This document shows positions 54,794-63,795 of a stretch of DNA of 64,000 nucleotides, in pieces. Position 1 is the first letter of the stretch, and each line of letters opens with the position of its first letter. The notes below the pieces were generated by a model. The model saw only the letters and a program-made list of their open reading frames with translations, had not been told where the DNA came from and searched no databases. Source of the stretch: Parvibaculum sp040390855 (GTDB taxonomy: Bacteria; Pseudomonadota; Alphaproteobacteria; Parvibaculales; Parvibaculaceae); the NCBI GenBank assembly GCA_040390855.1, contig JAZJXO010000008.1, positions 1 to 64,000 of the forward strand, given 5' to 3'. Made by a program: the position numbers and the translations under genes.

Positions 54794-55653
54794 ATGTCAA
54801 TATTCAAAACCAATATTCAGGCACGCATTTCTGCCCGCCTGCGCGGCAAGCCTGATCCGGTATTGCCTGCAATTCTTGCGGTGCCGCGCGATCTCATTGA
54901 TACGATTCCTATCAACGTTGTGTAGACAGTTCCGCGCCGAAAGCTATCTCCGGTCTTCTGACGCGGCTTGGAGTGAAAAGAACTGCACCCATTGCGGACG
55001 TGGGTTCAGGTCGTGGTCACTTCCCCAATGCTATGTCGTTGCTTGGCCATTCTGACATCACTGTCATGGAACCAAACTCGAATTTCTACACTGGAACGGG
55101 CTATCTGAAATCTCTCGCCAACCCCGGTATTAAGATCATCAACGATATTCCAGAGTGGCGCGGCGTGTTCGATCGCTTCGACGCTGTTACGAGCTACGCA
55201 ACGGTCCATCACTGGCAACATATTCCACAAGTGATGATTGATCTTCGCCGGACATTGAAGGCGGATGGCTACTGGTTGATGTGCTCAGAATTTATCGCCA
55301 ATGACGCCAAGTCGTTTGTGAAGTCTATGTATTCACATCCAACAGCGTTTAAATACAACAGCTATGAGTGGGCCTATCCGGCGTCGGTCTATGTCGATAT
55401 GGCAGAAAGTGTTGGTCTTAAGCTCGCCGGTATAATCCCCATGCATTATCAAGGTAATGCATTTCAGGGCCAATCGGGAGGCGAGAAGGATCACGGAATG
55501 CTTGATGCGTGGGTCGATACAAATCTGTTGCGGGAAGGCGGCACGGTTGAAGCCTTCTGGGACGAAGTTGACTACTTCCGGCGGCACCGGAAGGGCAAAC
55601 GATACTACACGCAGCCTCAAGTGATGATTTTTAAGCGTCACTCGCCGGATTAG
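54794..55653 (+). pseudogene. SAM-dependent methyltransferase, frameshifted
   Basis: A 43-codon frame from ATG 54794 (MSIFKTNIQARISARLRGKP...) ends in TAG at 54923. Two bases out of phase, a methyltransferase frame then runs to 55653 with motif I ADVGSGRGHF, motif post-I TVMEPN and FDAVTSYATVHHW. Removing a TG pair at 54918-54923 (GTTGTGTAG to GTTGTAG) joins them in one 285-aa protein (...INVV-DSSAPKAISG...). The second frame alone has only a GTG start at 54973, in the middle of the fold. It is either a real pseudogene or an assembly error. Substrate unknown. Confidence 0.65.
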
Positions 55654-55708
55654 CTGGCCCAGCACTCAAAAAATCTACCGTTCTACAACCTCGAAGCACC
55701 AAAATTCA

Positions 55709-55740
55709 GTGCCAAATCGCGTGCAAAAAGGTGCCAAATC
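55709..55740 (+). repeat. two GTGCCAAATC copies, 22 bp apart
   Basis: GTGCCAAATC occurs at 55709-55718 and 55731-55740. The 22-bp spacing is two helical turns. Possibly a binding array next to the right inverted repeat; could be chance. Confidence 0.3.
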
Positions 55741-55780
55741 ATCCGCCGCGCTACAAGACCCCCGAAGGGAAGCAAGGTAA

Positions 55781-55804
55781 GATCAGGTGTGTTTGCTACC
55801 TAAT
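55781..55804. repeat. right terminal inverted repeat of atypical island
   Basis: Core GTGTGTTTGCTACCTAAT at 55787-55804 is the inverted partner of 54347-54364. It lies 12 bp from the 3' end of tRNA-Gln. Confidence 0.6.
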
Positions 55805-55815
55805 ACCGTGGAGCT

Positions 55816-55889
55816 TGGCTGGGGGACTAGGATTCGAACCTAGATAGGCAGAGTCAGAGTCTGCAGTCCTACCGTTAGACGATCCCCCA
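55816..55889 (-). tRNA. tRNA-Gln (CTG)
   Basis: Read on the minus strand, a 74-nt cloverleaf including encoded CCA: acceptor TGGGGGA/TCCCCCA, D-arm, anticodon stem GCAGA/TCTGC with loop CTCTGAC (anticodon CTG, reading CAG), and T-loop GGTTCGAATCC. Its 3' end faces the atypical island, a common insertion-site geometry. Confidence 0.95.
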
Positions 55890-56262
55890 AGCGCGGTTCT
55901 CTGGTTCATGGGGCGGCGCGAGCCCGCCGGGAACCGACACGAGGCGCGCGGAACCTTNNNNNNNNNNTTCGTCCTCCAAAATTCACAGTCGGGTTCGTAT
56001 TCGGGGCCGAAGCGGCTTGGTCGCGCGGAACCTAGTCAGGCCGGGGCCGCTCGTCAACTCTCCCATGGTCGGTCGGGTGCCAAAAACGGGGTCTTTGATG
56101 AGTTACGGGCAGGCGGGCCGGTTCGGGAGTCAAAACCGAAACAGGTTCCGTGGCTTTACCCTAGAGCACAACCTGTTAAGCTCCTCTCAACTGAAAAGAT
56201 AAGGAGCCCGGTCGGAGGCGCGCCGTTATGGCAATTCGCTGCTTCCCGGGTCTTGGTCAATC
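55890..56262. other. gap-containing intergenic region
   Basis: Ten N bases at 55958-55967 mark an assembly gap of unknown true size. CGCGCGGAACCT occurs on both sides, at 55945-55956 and 56022-56033, so repetitive sequence may have stopped assembly. No gene is supported; any open frame drawn across the N run is an artefact. The right part is the leader of the exopolyphosphatase gene. Confidence 0.9.
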
Positions 56263-57624
56263 GTGCGCCCAGAAGGTGACAAGGGCGCGGGAGGGCCGTC
56301 GGAGCCCCCCGTGTCCGATGCAGACAGAGCGCCCGCGAGCGCCTCTGTCGCCGACCCCGGCACGTCAACGCCGATGCCCCGCAAAGGGCGTCGCCGTAAG
56401 CGCGCGCGTCGCAAAAACCGCGACAAGGGTGCCAATCCGCAAATCCAGACCACGAGCCAGCCGCCACAGGCCGAGGCCGAGCCTGCCGCCGTCCAGACCG
56501 GCCAGCAACCCAATCAGCAGCGCAAGGCAATTGCGCAGCCCTCGCGTGGTGGCGAGGGTCAGGCGCATGAGGGGCCCGTCTACGGCGCGCTTGATCTCGG
56601 CACCAATAATTGCCGTCTGCTCATTGCACGACGCACGCGCGAAGGCTTCCGCGTGGTGGACGCTTATTCGCGCATCGTCCGTCTCGGAGAGGGGCTCAGT
56701 GCGCGCGGGGCTTTGAGCGATGAGGCGATGGGTCGCGCCATCGAAGCCCTGAAAATCTGCGCCGACAAGATGGAGCGGCGCGGCGTCACGCGCTCGCGGC
56801 TCATCGCGACGGAGGCCTGCCGTGCGGCTTCGAACGGCGCGGAATTCATCGCCCGCGTTAAAGTCGAAGCCGGTTTGGCGCTGGAAGTCGTGTCCAACGA
56901 GGACGAGGCGCGGCTCGCCGTGGCGGGTTGCTCGCCGCTGCTCGATCATGGCTGCCGTTCGGCATTGGTGTTCGACATCGGCGGCGGCTCGACGGAGCTG
57001 ATCTGGGTCAGCATGGGCGGCGAGGGCGGTGATGTGCCTGTGAAACAGAGCGCTGCCAAACCGAAGATCGAGGATTGGATCTCGCTCCCTTGCGGCGTCG
57101 TCACACTGGCCGAGAGCCACGGCGGGGTCGATGTGTCACATGACCTTTACGAGCGCATGGTGGCAGAAGTGGCCGCTCGCGTGGACCCTTTCGTCACGCG
57201 GCTACGCTCGGCGCGCATCAGCATGGGCGGTGACTTTCACCTGCTCGGCACATCGGGCACGGTAACGACCATTGCAGGCGTGCATCTCGGCTTGCCGCGT
57301 TACGATCGCACGCGGGTCGACGGCATCTGGATCACGCCCGACAATGTACAGGGCGTCACGCGTTCGCTTCTCGCCATGACCTATGCCGATCGGGCGGCGC
57401 ATCCTTGCGTGGGGCGCGAGCGGGCCGATCTGGTGCTGGCGGGTTGCGCGATATTCGAGGCGATTTCGCGGGCCTGGCCCGCCGAGCGCTTGCGCGTGGC
57501 GGACAGAGGATTGCGCGAAGGCATATTGCTGTCGCTGATGGAAGCAGACAGCGGACGCACCAGACGCCGACGTCGCCGCAGGGGCGGCAGAACGGCAGTA
57601 CGGGTGCAAGGAACGAAGCTATGA
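56263..57624 (+). CDS. ppx: exopolyphosphatase/guanosine pentaphosphatase
   Basis: A 453-aa Ppx/GppA-family phosphatase acting on polyphosphate or pppGpp. The actin-like ATPase motifs are YGALDLGTNNCRLL (about 107-120) and VFDIGGGSTEL; a later LLGTSGTVTTIAG is also typical. Before them lies a ~105-residue extension rich in Pro, Gln and basic residues (RKGRRRKRARRKNRDK), and the C-terminus ends in an Arg-rich tail (GRTRRRRRRRGGR). GTG 56263 is the apparent start. Its stop overlaps the rlmE ATG. Confidence 0.9.
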   Translation: MRPEGDKGAGGPSEPPVSDADRAPASASVADPGTSTPMPRKGRRRKRARRKNRDKGANPQIQTTSQPPQAEAEPAAVQTGQQPNQQRKAIAQPSRGGEGQAHEGPVYGALDLGTNNCRLLIARRTREGFRVVDAYSRIVRLGEGLSARGALSDEAMGRAIEALKICADKMERRGVTRSRLIATEACRAASNGAEFIARVKVEAGLALEVVSNEDEARLAVAGCSPLLDHGCRSALVFDIGGGSTELIWVSMGGEGGDVPVKQSAAKPKIEDWISLPCGVVTLAESHGGVDVSHDLYERMVAEVAARVDPFVTRLRSARISMGGDFHLLGTSGTVTTIAGVHLGLPRYDRTRVDGIWITPDNVQGVTRSLLAMTYADRAAHPCVGRERADLVLAGCAIFEAISRAWPAERLRVADRGLREGILLSLMEADSGRTRRRRRRRGGRTAVRVQGTKL

Positions 57625-58349
57625 GCGACCAGAAGAAAACATCAGGACCGGGCGCAGGGGAGCGCAAGCTCCACATCCGGGTGAAAACGGCGAAGAAGAA
57701 AACCGTGTCGCAAGTGCGCTGGCTCGAACGTCAGTTGAACGACCCCTATGTGGCCGCAGCCAAACGTGACGGCTACCGCGCCCGAGCGGCCTACAAACTT
57801 CTGGAGATCGACGACAAGCATCATTTCCTCAAACCCGGTATGCGCGTGGTCGATCTCGGCGCGGCACCGGGAAGCTGGTGCCAGATCGCGGTGACGCGCA
57901 CCCATGCGCAGGACGGTCGCGGCGCCAAGCAGGGCCGCGTCATCGGTGTCGATATGGGCAATATGGACGATCTGCCCGGCTGCACGATTATGAAGCTAGA
58001 TTTTCTCGACGAGGGTGCGGACGAGCAGATCAAGAAGGTGCTCGGCGGCGAGGCCGACGTCGTTCTGTCCGACATGGCAGCCCACGCCACGGGCCATCGC
58101 CAGACGGACCATCTGAAAATCATGGCGCTGTGCGAGGCGGCGGTGGATTTTTCTATCGACGTACTGAGCGAGGGCGGCACCTTTTGCGCCAAGGTCTTGC
58201 GCGGCGGCACGGAGAACGAGCTTCTGGCGAGGCTGAAGCAACACTTCAGAACCGTCCGCCATGTGAAGCCCAAGGCCAGCCGCGCTGATTCCGCCGAAAT
58301 GTATGTGCTGGCTCAAGGCTTTCGCCGGAACAACGAAGACTCTAAATGA
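57621..58349 (+). CDS. rlmE: 23S rRNA (uridine(2552)-2'-O)-methyltransferase
   Basis: A 242-aa FtsJ/RrmJ homologue that methylates U2552 in the ribosomal A loop. The SAM motif is VVDLGAAPGSW (76-86), and the catalytic K-D-K-E tetrad is represented by K59 (AAYKL), the D of SDMAAHATGH, K of FCAKVLRGG, and E near RADSAEMYVL. ATG 57621 overlaps the ppx stop (ATGA). The N-terminus has a short basic tail. Confidence 0.94.
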   Translation: MSDQKKTSGPGAGERKLHIRVKTAKKKTVSQVRWLERQLNDPYVAAAKRDGYRARAAYKLLEIDDKHHFLKPGMRVVDLGAAPGSWCQIAVTRTHAQDGRGAKQGRVIGVDMGNMDDLPGCTIMKLDFLDEGADEQIKKVLGGEADVVLSDMAAHATGHRQTDHLKIMALCEAAVDFSIDVLSEGGTFCAKVLRGGTENELLARLKQHFRTVRHVKPKASRADSAEMYVLAQGFRRNNEDSK

Positions 58350-58520
58350 AGCAGGGCCCCAACCGCAGGATTTGGTGTTTTTGGCGTTGAAAAGGGACCT
58401 AACCGCTCAGATATAGTGCCTGCGGCCAAACACCCTTTGCATTATGCGGCAAGAGTGTTAGAAACCGCCGCCAACACATTATTGATGCGCCGCATTCTCA
58501 GGCGCCTGGAGGTTGGCCCC

Positions 58521-59981
58521 ATGTTCCGCGAAGCACTGACGTTTGATGACGTACTCCTGCTGCCCGCCGCTTCCTCGATCCTGCCCAGCCAAGCCGACAC
58601 ACGAACCCGCCTCACGCGCTCTGTGAGCCTCGGTATTCCGCTGATTTCAGCGGCTATGGACACAGTGACCGAAGGTCGCCTCGCCATCGCCATGGCACAG
58701 GCCGGCGGCATCGGCGTTCTCCACCGCAACATGACACCCGACCAGCAAGCCGCCGAAGTGCGCATGGTCAAAAAGTTCGAATCGGGCATGGTCGTAAACC
58801 CCGTCACCATCGGTCCGGACGCGACGCTCGCTGACGCCTTCGCCCTGATGGAACGCCACGGCATTACCGGCATTCCGGTGGTTGAAGGCAATGGCAAACT
58901 CGCAGGCATCCTGACCAACCGCGACGTGCGCTTTGCCACCAATCTGGCAGAGCCTGTGCGCAACCTGATGACGAAGGACAATCTCGTCACGGTAACAGAT
59001 GGCGTCAGTCAGGACGAAGCCAAGCGCCTGCTGCACAGCCGTCGCATCGAAAAGCTGCTCGTCGTGGACGACGCCTATCGCTGCATCGGCCTCATCACAG
59101 TCAAAGACATAACCAAGGCGCAGTTGCATCCCAATGCCTGCAAGGATGATCAGGGCCGCCTGCGCGTCGCCGCTGCAACGACAGTGGGCGACGACGGCTT
59201 CGCCCGTTCCGAAGCGCTGCTCGATGCCGGTTGCGATGTGATTATCGTCGATACCGCGCATGGCCACTCCTCGCGCGTTGCCGAAGCCGTCGAGCGCATC
59301 AAGAAGCTCTCGAACTCGACGCAGGTCATCGCCGGTAATGTCGCCACGGGTGACGGTGCCAAAGCCCTGATCGACGCAGGCGCCGATGCCGTCAAAGTCG
59401 GCATCGGCCCGGGCTCCATCTGCACCACGCGCATCGTGGCCGGCATCGGCGTGCCGCAGCTCACAGCGATCCTCGACGCGGTCGAAGTCGCGCGCAAAGC
59501 CGATGTGCCCGTTATCGCCGACGGCGGCATCAAGTATTCGGGTGACCTCGCCAAGGCGATTGCCGCCGGTGCCGAATGCGCCATGATCGGCTCGCTGCTC
59601 GCAGGTACCGAAGAAAGCCCCGGCGAAGTGTTCCTGTTTCAGGGCCGCTCTTACAAATCCTATCGCGGCATGGGCTCGGTCGGCGCCATGGCGCTCGGTT
59701 CCGCTGATCGTTATTTCCAGCAGGACGTCAAAGACCAGATGAAGCTCGTGCCCGAAGGTATCGAAGGTCAGGTCCCGTTCAAGGGTCCGGTCGGCGCGGT
59801 CGTGCATCAGCTTGTCGGGGGCCTCCGCGCCGCGATGGGCTACACGGGATCGGCGACGGTCAAAGAATTTCAGGAGCGCGCAAAGTTCGTGCGCATCTCA
59901 TCGGCCTCCTTGCGCGAAAGCCACGTCCATGACGTGACCATCACGCGCGAAGCGCCGAATTACCCCGGCATCAGCAACTAA
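58521..59981 (+). CDS. guaB: inosine-5'-monophosphate dehydrogenase
   Basis: Oxidises IMP to XMP, the committed step to guanine nucleotides. The 486-aa protein has FDDVLLLPA (8-16), two CBS domains (about 90-205), and the catalytic C301 in GIGPGSICTTR, then ADGGIKYSGD. ATG 58521 with MFREALTFDD is chosen; the frame extends 35 codons upstream through a leader with GGAGG. It starts a guanine block with guaA, 20 bp or overlaps between genes. Confidence 0.96.
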   Translation: MFREALTFDDVLLLPAASSILPSQADTRTRLTRSVSLGIPLISAAMDTVTEGRLAIAMAQAGGIGVLHRNMTPDQQAAEVRMVKKFESGMVVNPVTIGPDATLADAFALMERHGITGIPVVEGNGKLAGILTNRDVRFATNLAEPVRNLMTKDNLVTVTDGVSQDEAKRLLHSRRIEKLLVVDDAYRCIGLITVKDITKAQLHPNACKDDQGRLRVAAATTVGDDGFARSEALLDAGCDVIIVDTAHGHSSRVAEAVERIKKLSNSTQVIAGNVATGDGAKALIDAGADAVKVGIGPGSICTTRIVAGIGVPQLTAILDAVEVARKADVPVIADGGIKYSGDLAKAIAAGAECAMIGSLLAGTEESPGEVFLFQGRSYKSYRGMGSVGAMALGSADRYFQQDVKDQMKLVPEGIEGQVPFKGPVGAVVHQLVGGLRAAMGYTGSATVKEFQERAKFVRISSASLRESHVHDVTITREAPNYPGISN

Positions 59982-60001
59982 CATATCAGTCAGGCGACAC
60001 C

Positions 60002-61315
60002 ATGACCCCCGGCGCTCGTCTCCAAGCGGCCATCGACATTCTTTCCGACATCGCGGCAACGCGCCATCCGGCCGACCGCGTGTTCGACGGCTGGGCGCGC
60101 GGCAGCCGCTTTGCCGGCTCGAAAGACCGCGCCGCCGTGGGCGAGCTTGTGTTCAAAGTGCTGCGCCACCGCTCCGAACTCGCCACTGCCATGGGCAGCG
60201 AAGAGCCGCGTCTCCTCGCGCTTGGTGCTGTGGCGCTGATCGACGAGGCCGGTCCCGCCGTCGCCATGGCTTTGGCCGATGGGGCGCGTCATGCGCCCGC
60301 GCCGCTGGAGCCCGAAGAAGCAACGGCGCTGCGCAACGCTGTCATGCCCGATGACGACGCGCCCGCCCATGTGCGTCTCAACTATCCTGATTGGCTGCAG
60401 TCCGAACTCGAAGCGACCTACGGCCCCAAGCTCGAAGAAGAAATGGCCGCCTTGATGATGCGCGCGCCGACCGATCTGCGCGTCAACGCATTGAAGGGCG
60501 AGCGCGAAACAGCGCTGGCTGTGCTTGCCGAAGCCGGTGTGGATGTCGAGCCGACGCCGCTTGCGCCGCTCGGCCTGCGTCTGCGTGCGCGTGCCAATGT
60601 GCAGGGGCTTGAAGCCTTCCGCGAAGGTCTCATCGAATTGCAGGACGAAGGCTCGCAGCTTGCTTGTCTTCTCACCGGTGTCACACCCGGCGAGCAGGTC
60701 GTTGACCTCTGCGCCGGTGGTGGCGGCAAGGCCTTGTCGCTCGCAGCCATGATGGCCAATCGCGGCCAGATCCATGCCTGCGACACAGATCGCCGCCGTC
60801 TCGGCAAGCTCATGCCGCGCGCGCAACGCGCCGGTGCCCGCAATATCCAGACGCGCTTTCTGAAGCCCGACGCTCTTGTCGGCGGCGTCGATGCCGACCT
60901 CGACGATCTCACCGGCAAGATGGATTGTGTACTGGTTGATGCCCCATGCAGCGGCACAGGCGCATGGCGGCGCAATCCCGATGCCCGCTGGCGTCTGACG
61001 CCTGAGCTTCTGACAAGCTACATCGAAGCACAAAACGAAGTGCTCGCCCGAGGCGCCCTCGCCGTGAAGCCCGGCGGCCGCCTCGTCTATGTGACATGCT
61101 CCGTCCTACCGGTTGAAAACGAAACGCGCGTCGCTGCTTTCCTCGGCGCGAATCCCGATTTCACCTTGCGCAACTGGCAGGAGTTCTGGCCTGCTGGTGT
61201 TGACCTTCCGAATGCCGCAAAGGGTGGCGCGTTGCGCCTCAGCCCCGCGAGCAACGGCACGGACGGCTTCTACGTGGCGATCTTAAAGCGGAAGGCACCG
61301 GCGGCAACGGCATGA
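60002..61315 (+). CDS. rsmB: RsmB/NOP-family rRNA (cytosine-5)-methyltransferase
   Basis: A 437-aa RNA m5C methyltransferase: N-terminal NusB/RsmB-like helical part, then SAM motif VVDLCAGGGGKAL and the two reactive cysteines in VDAPCSGTGAWRRNPDARW and VTCSVLP. It probably modifies 16S rRNA C967-like position, but other NOP/Sun enzymes are possible. Stop overlaps the next start (ATGA). Confidence 0.87.
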   Translation: MTPGARLQAAIDILSDIAATRHPADRVFDGWARGSRFAGSKDRAAVGELVFKVLRHRSELATAMGSEEPRLLALGAVALIDEAGPAVAMALADGARHAPAPLEPEEATALRNAVMPDDDAPAHVRLNYPDWLQSELEATYGPKLEEEMAALMMRAPTDLRVNALKGERETALAVLAEAGVDVEPTPLAPLGLRLRARANVQGLEAFREGLIELQDEGSQLACLLTGVTPGEQVVDLCAGGGGKALSLAAMMANRGQIHACDTDRRRLGKLMPRAQRAGARNIQTRFLKPDALVGGVDADLDDLTGKMDCVLVDAPCSGTGAWRRNPDARWRLTPELLTSYIEAQNEVLARGALAVKPGGRLVYVTCSVLPVENETRVAAFLGANPDFTLRNWQEFWPAGVDLPNAAKGGALRLSPASNGTDGFYVAILKRKAPAATA

Positions 61316-61776
61316 ATAACAAGTTCGCGCGTCTTCTTCTCGCTCTCACCTTCGCGTCCGGCGTTGCGTTTTCATCTCATGCCGCCACCAATGCCGAAAT
61401 GCAGAGGGCCTCGCAGCGTCTCGTTGAGCGCGCCGCAAAAACAGGCGGCGAAGACAAGACGCGCCGGTTGCTGGAAGAGGCGCTTGTCGCCAATCCTGCC
61501 AATGCCGATGCCCTGAGCGGTCTCGGCCATTATTACGTCACCGCCAACAAACCCGCCGTCGCCCGCAAATATTTCAAGTTCACCTTGTTCGTCGACCCCG
61601 CCAATGTCGCAGCCCTTGGCGGCCTCGGCCTGCTCGACCTTGCCGACGGCAAACGCGATGCGGCGCAAGAGCATTACATCATTCTCAAAACAATATGCGC
61701 CACCTGCCGCGAGACGCTTGCGCTTGGTGCGAAGCTTTCAAACACTCCCAATGCCAGCCCGACGGATAAGCCATGA
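61312..61776 (+). CDS. small secreted TPR-repeat protein
   Basis: A 154-aa protein with signal peptide (LLLALTFASGVAFSSHA, cleavage near 25) and two to three tetratricopeptide units (ALVANPANADALSGLGHYY, LFVDPANVAALGGLGLLDL). Probably periplasmic. It is locked between rsmB and guaA by ATGA overlaps at both ends, though no functional link with guanine synthesis is apparent. Confidence 0.82.
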   Translation: MNNKFARLLLALTFASGVAFSSHAATNAEMQRASQRLVERAAKTGGEDKTRRLLEEALVANPANADALSGLGHYYVTANKPAVARKYFKFTLFVDPANVAALGGLGLLDLADGKRDAAQEHYIILKTICATCRETLALGAKLSNTPNASPTDKP

Positions 61777-63323
61777 CCGACAATATTCTGATCATTGATT
61801 TCGGCAGCCAGGTCACACAGCTCATCGCACGCCGTGTGCGCGAAAGCGGCATCTATTGCGAGATCGTCCCCTTCAACAAAGCCGAAGGAATACTCGAAAC
61901 TTTCAAACCCAAAGGCGTCATCCTGTCGGGCAGTCCGGCGAGCGTCATCGGACCTGATGCGCCACGCGCACCCGATTGGGTTTTCACAGCAGGCTTGCCG
62001 GTGCTGGGCATCTGTTACGGCGAACAGACCATGTGTGCCCAGCTCGGCGGTCGCGTCGAAGGCTCAGATGATGAGCGCGAGTTCGGTCGCGCCGCGATCA
62101 ATGTCGTGGCGGATTCACTCCTGTTTGATGGTGTCATTAAAACCGGCGACAGCGAACCCGTATGGATGAGCCACGGCGACCGCGTCGTCGCAATCCCCGA
62201 AGGCTTCAAAGTCATCGGCGTGAGCGGCAATGCACCCTTCGCCGCGATTGCCGACGAGACGCGCAAATTCTACGGCGTGCAATTCCATCCCGAAGTTGCC
62301 CACACGCCGCGTGGCCGCGACATTCTGCGCAACTTCACGCACAAGATCGTCGGATGCAAAGGCGATTGGACGATGGCGGCCTTCAAAGACATTGAAATCG
62401 CCCGCATCCGCAAACAGGTCGGCAAAAGCAAAGTCATTTGCGGCCTGTCCGGCGGCGTGGATAGCTCCGTCGTCGCCGTACTGTTGCACGAAGCCATCGG
62501 GGACCAGCTTCAATGCGTGTTTGTTGACACAGGCATGATGCGCGCAGGCGAGGCTGAACAGGTCGTCAATCTCTTTCGCCATCACTACAACATCCCGCTT
62601 GTTCACAGTGATGCGAGCGATCTCTTTCTCGGCAAACTCGCGGGCGTCACCGACCCAGAACAGAAGCGCAAGATCATCGGCTCGACCTTTATTGATGTGT
62701 TCGATGCCGAAGCCAAAAAAATCGGCGGCGCGGATTTCCTCGCCCAAGGCACGCTCTATCCCGACGTCATCGAAAGTGTCTCCTTCACAGGCGGTCCTTC
62801 GGTCACGATCAAAAGCCATCACAATGTCGGCGGCCTTCCTGAGCGCATGAACATGAAGCTTGTCGAACCCTTGCGCGAACTCTTCAAGGACGAAGTGCGC
62901 GTACTGGGCCGCGAGCTTGGCCTGCCGGAAGATTTTGTGGGCCGCCATCCGTTTCCCGGACCGGGCCTCGCTATCCGCATCCCCGGCGAGATCACGCGCG
63001 AAAAACTCGACATCCTGCGCAAAGCCGACACGGTCTATCTCGACGAGATCCGCAAAGACGGCCTTTATGATGTGATCTGGCAGGCCTTCGCCGTGCTGCT
63101 CCCCGTCCGCAGTGTGGGTGTGATGGGGGACGGACGGACTTACGATTACGTCTGCGCCCTGCGCGCTGTTACGTCCACCGACGGCATGACCGCCGACTAT
63201 TATCCGTTCACGCATGACTTCTTGGGCCGCGTCTCGACGCGCATCATCAACGAAGTCAAAGGCATCAACCGTATCGTCTATGACGTGACGTCGAAGCCGC
63301 CGGGAACGATCGAGTGGGAATGA
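61773..63323 (+). CDS. guaA: GMP synthase (glutamine-hydrolysing)
   Basis: A 516-aa bifunctional enzyme converting XMP to GMP. The class I amidotransferase has C81 in GICYGEQ and H/E in VQFHPEVAHT; the ATP-pyrophosphatase has the P-loop CGLSGGVDSSVVA and the C-terminal dimer domain has GRHPFPGPGLAIRIPGE. Overlaps the TPR gene (ATGA). With guaB two genes away, forms the guanine pathway cluster. Confidence 0.97.
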   Translation: MTDNILIIDFGSQVTQLIARRVRESGIYCEIVPFNKAEGILETFKPKGVILSGSPASVIGPDAPRAPDWVFTAGLPVLGICYGEQTMCAQLGGRVEGSDDEREFGRAAINVVADSLLFDGVIKTGDSEPVWMSHGDRVVAIPEGFKVIGVSGNAPFAAIADETRKFYGVQFHPEVAHTPRGRDILRNFTHKIVGCKGDWTMAAFKDIEIARIRKQVGKSKVICGLSGGVDSSVVAVLLHEAIGDQLQCVFVDTGMMRAGEAEQVVNLFRHHYNIPLVHSDASDLFLGKLAGVTDPEQKRKIIGSTFIDVFDAEAKKIGGADFLAQGTLYPDVIESVSFTGGPSVTIKSHHNVGGLPERMNMKLVEPLRELFKDEVRVLGRELGLPEDFVGRHPFPGPGLAIRIPGEITREKLDILRKADTVYLDEIRKDGLYDVIWQAFAVLLPVRSVGVMGDGRTYDYVCALRAVTSTDGMTADYYPFTHDFLGRVSTRIINEVKGINRIVYDVTSKPPGTIEWE

Positions 63324-63435
63324 GGTTGAAGTTAGCCCAGCGTTGGAAGCCTATTTTAACGCCACGCGTTTGCCCGCGAGTGCTGCGCAATACATCTGGC
63401 TGGCATGGGGTGTCTCTCCGGTCTGAACGATTGCA

Positions 63436-63477
63436 CCCGCTCTGCCTCTCCAAAATCAAAAGAGAAGGCAGAGCGGG
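63436..63477 (+). terminator. strong hairpin after guaA
   Basis: CCCGCTCTGCCT at 63436-63447 pairs perfectly with AGGCAGAGCGGG at 63466-63477, with three more pairs inside. There is no U-run after it, so it may be a stabilising 3' hairpin rather than an intrinsic terminator. Confidence 0.55.
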
Positions 63478-63522
63478 CGGCAGTCGCATCTATGAGTTGT
63501 TCAGGGATACCTGATCAGTCAT

Positions 63523-63795
63523 TCAGCTATGCGATGTGTGGGGCATCGGCTTGCCCTTCTCGTTGTCGCGCGGATTTTTGTTTTCGGCTTTGGGCTTCGG
63601 CGCATCCTTCAATCCGCTCTTGCCTGCTTCGCCGCGCTTGTCGTCGACATTCTGCTGTGCGATCTGCTGAGCATTCTTCTGCACATCCGCACCATATTGC
63701 GAGTTGCGATTCTGCTCCGCATTCGCGTTCTGCTGAGTATTCGGATTGTTCTGCTGAGCATTCGGATTGTGCTGCGTATTGGGTTTGTCAGTCAT
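63523..63795 (-). CDS. Asn/Gln-rich small hydrophilic protein
   Basis: A 90-aa protein, unrecognised. N-terminal half is Asn/Gln rich with a loose N-x-N-x-Q-Q repeat (NPNTQQNANAEQNRNSQ), C-terminal half is Lys/Pro/Asp rich. There is no signal peptide or membrane helix. ATG 63795 with GGAG eight bases upstream is a good start; the frame is open 26 codons further. Composition recalls stress-related, intrinsically disordered proteins, but this is only an impression. Confidence 0.55.
   Translation of the reverse strand: MTDKPNTQHNPNAQQNNPNTQQNANAEQNRNSQYGADVQKNAQQIAQQNVDDKRGEAGKSGLKDAPKPKAENKNPRDNEKGKPMPHTSHS

Larger units (their letters stand above)
54347..55804. mobile_element. possible non-autonomous element or phage remnant with inverted ends
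   Basis: A 1,458-bp segment between near-perfect inverted 24-mers, placed between the aromatic operon's regulator and a tRNA-Gln gene. It holds a tail-assembly-chaperone-like ORF and a broken methyltransferase; no transposase or integrase is visible and no target duplication is evident. The composition looks more AT-rich than the neighbours. Alternative readings are a prophage relic or a recombinase-site cluster. Confidence 0.35.

Noticed and set aside
54901..55653. intact methyltransferase starting at GTG 54973
   Set aside because: That start lies only a few residues before SAM motif I, and an upstream frame two bases out of phase supplies a plausible N-terminus.
55908..56279. open frame spanning the N gap
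   Set aside because: It includes unknown bases and no recognisable domain.
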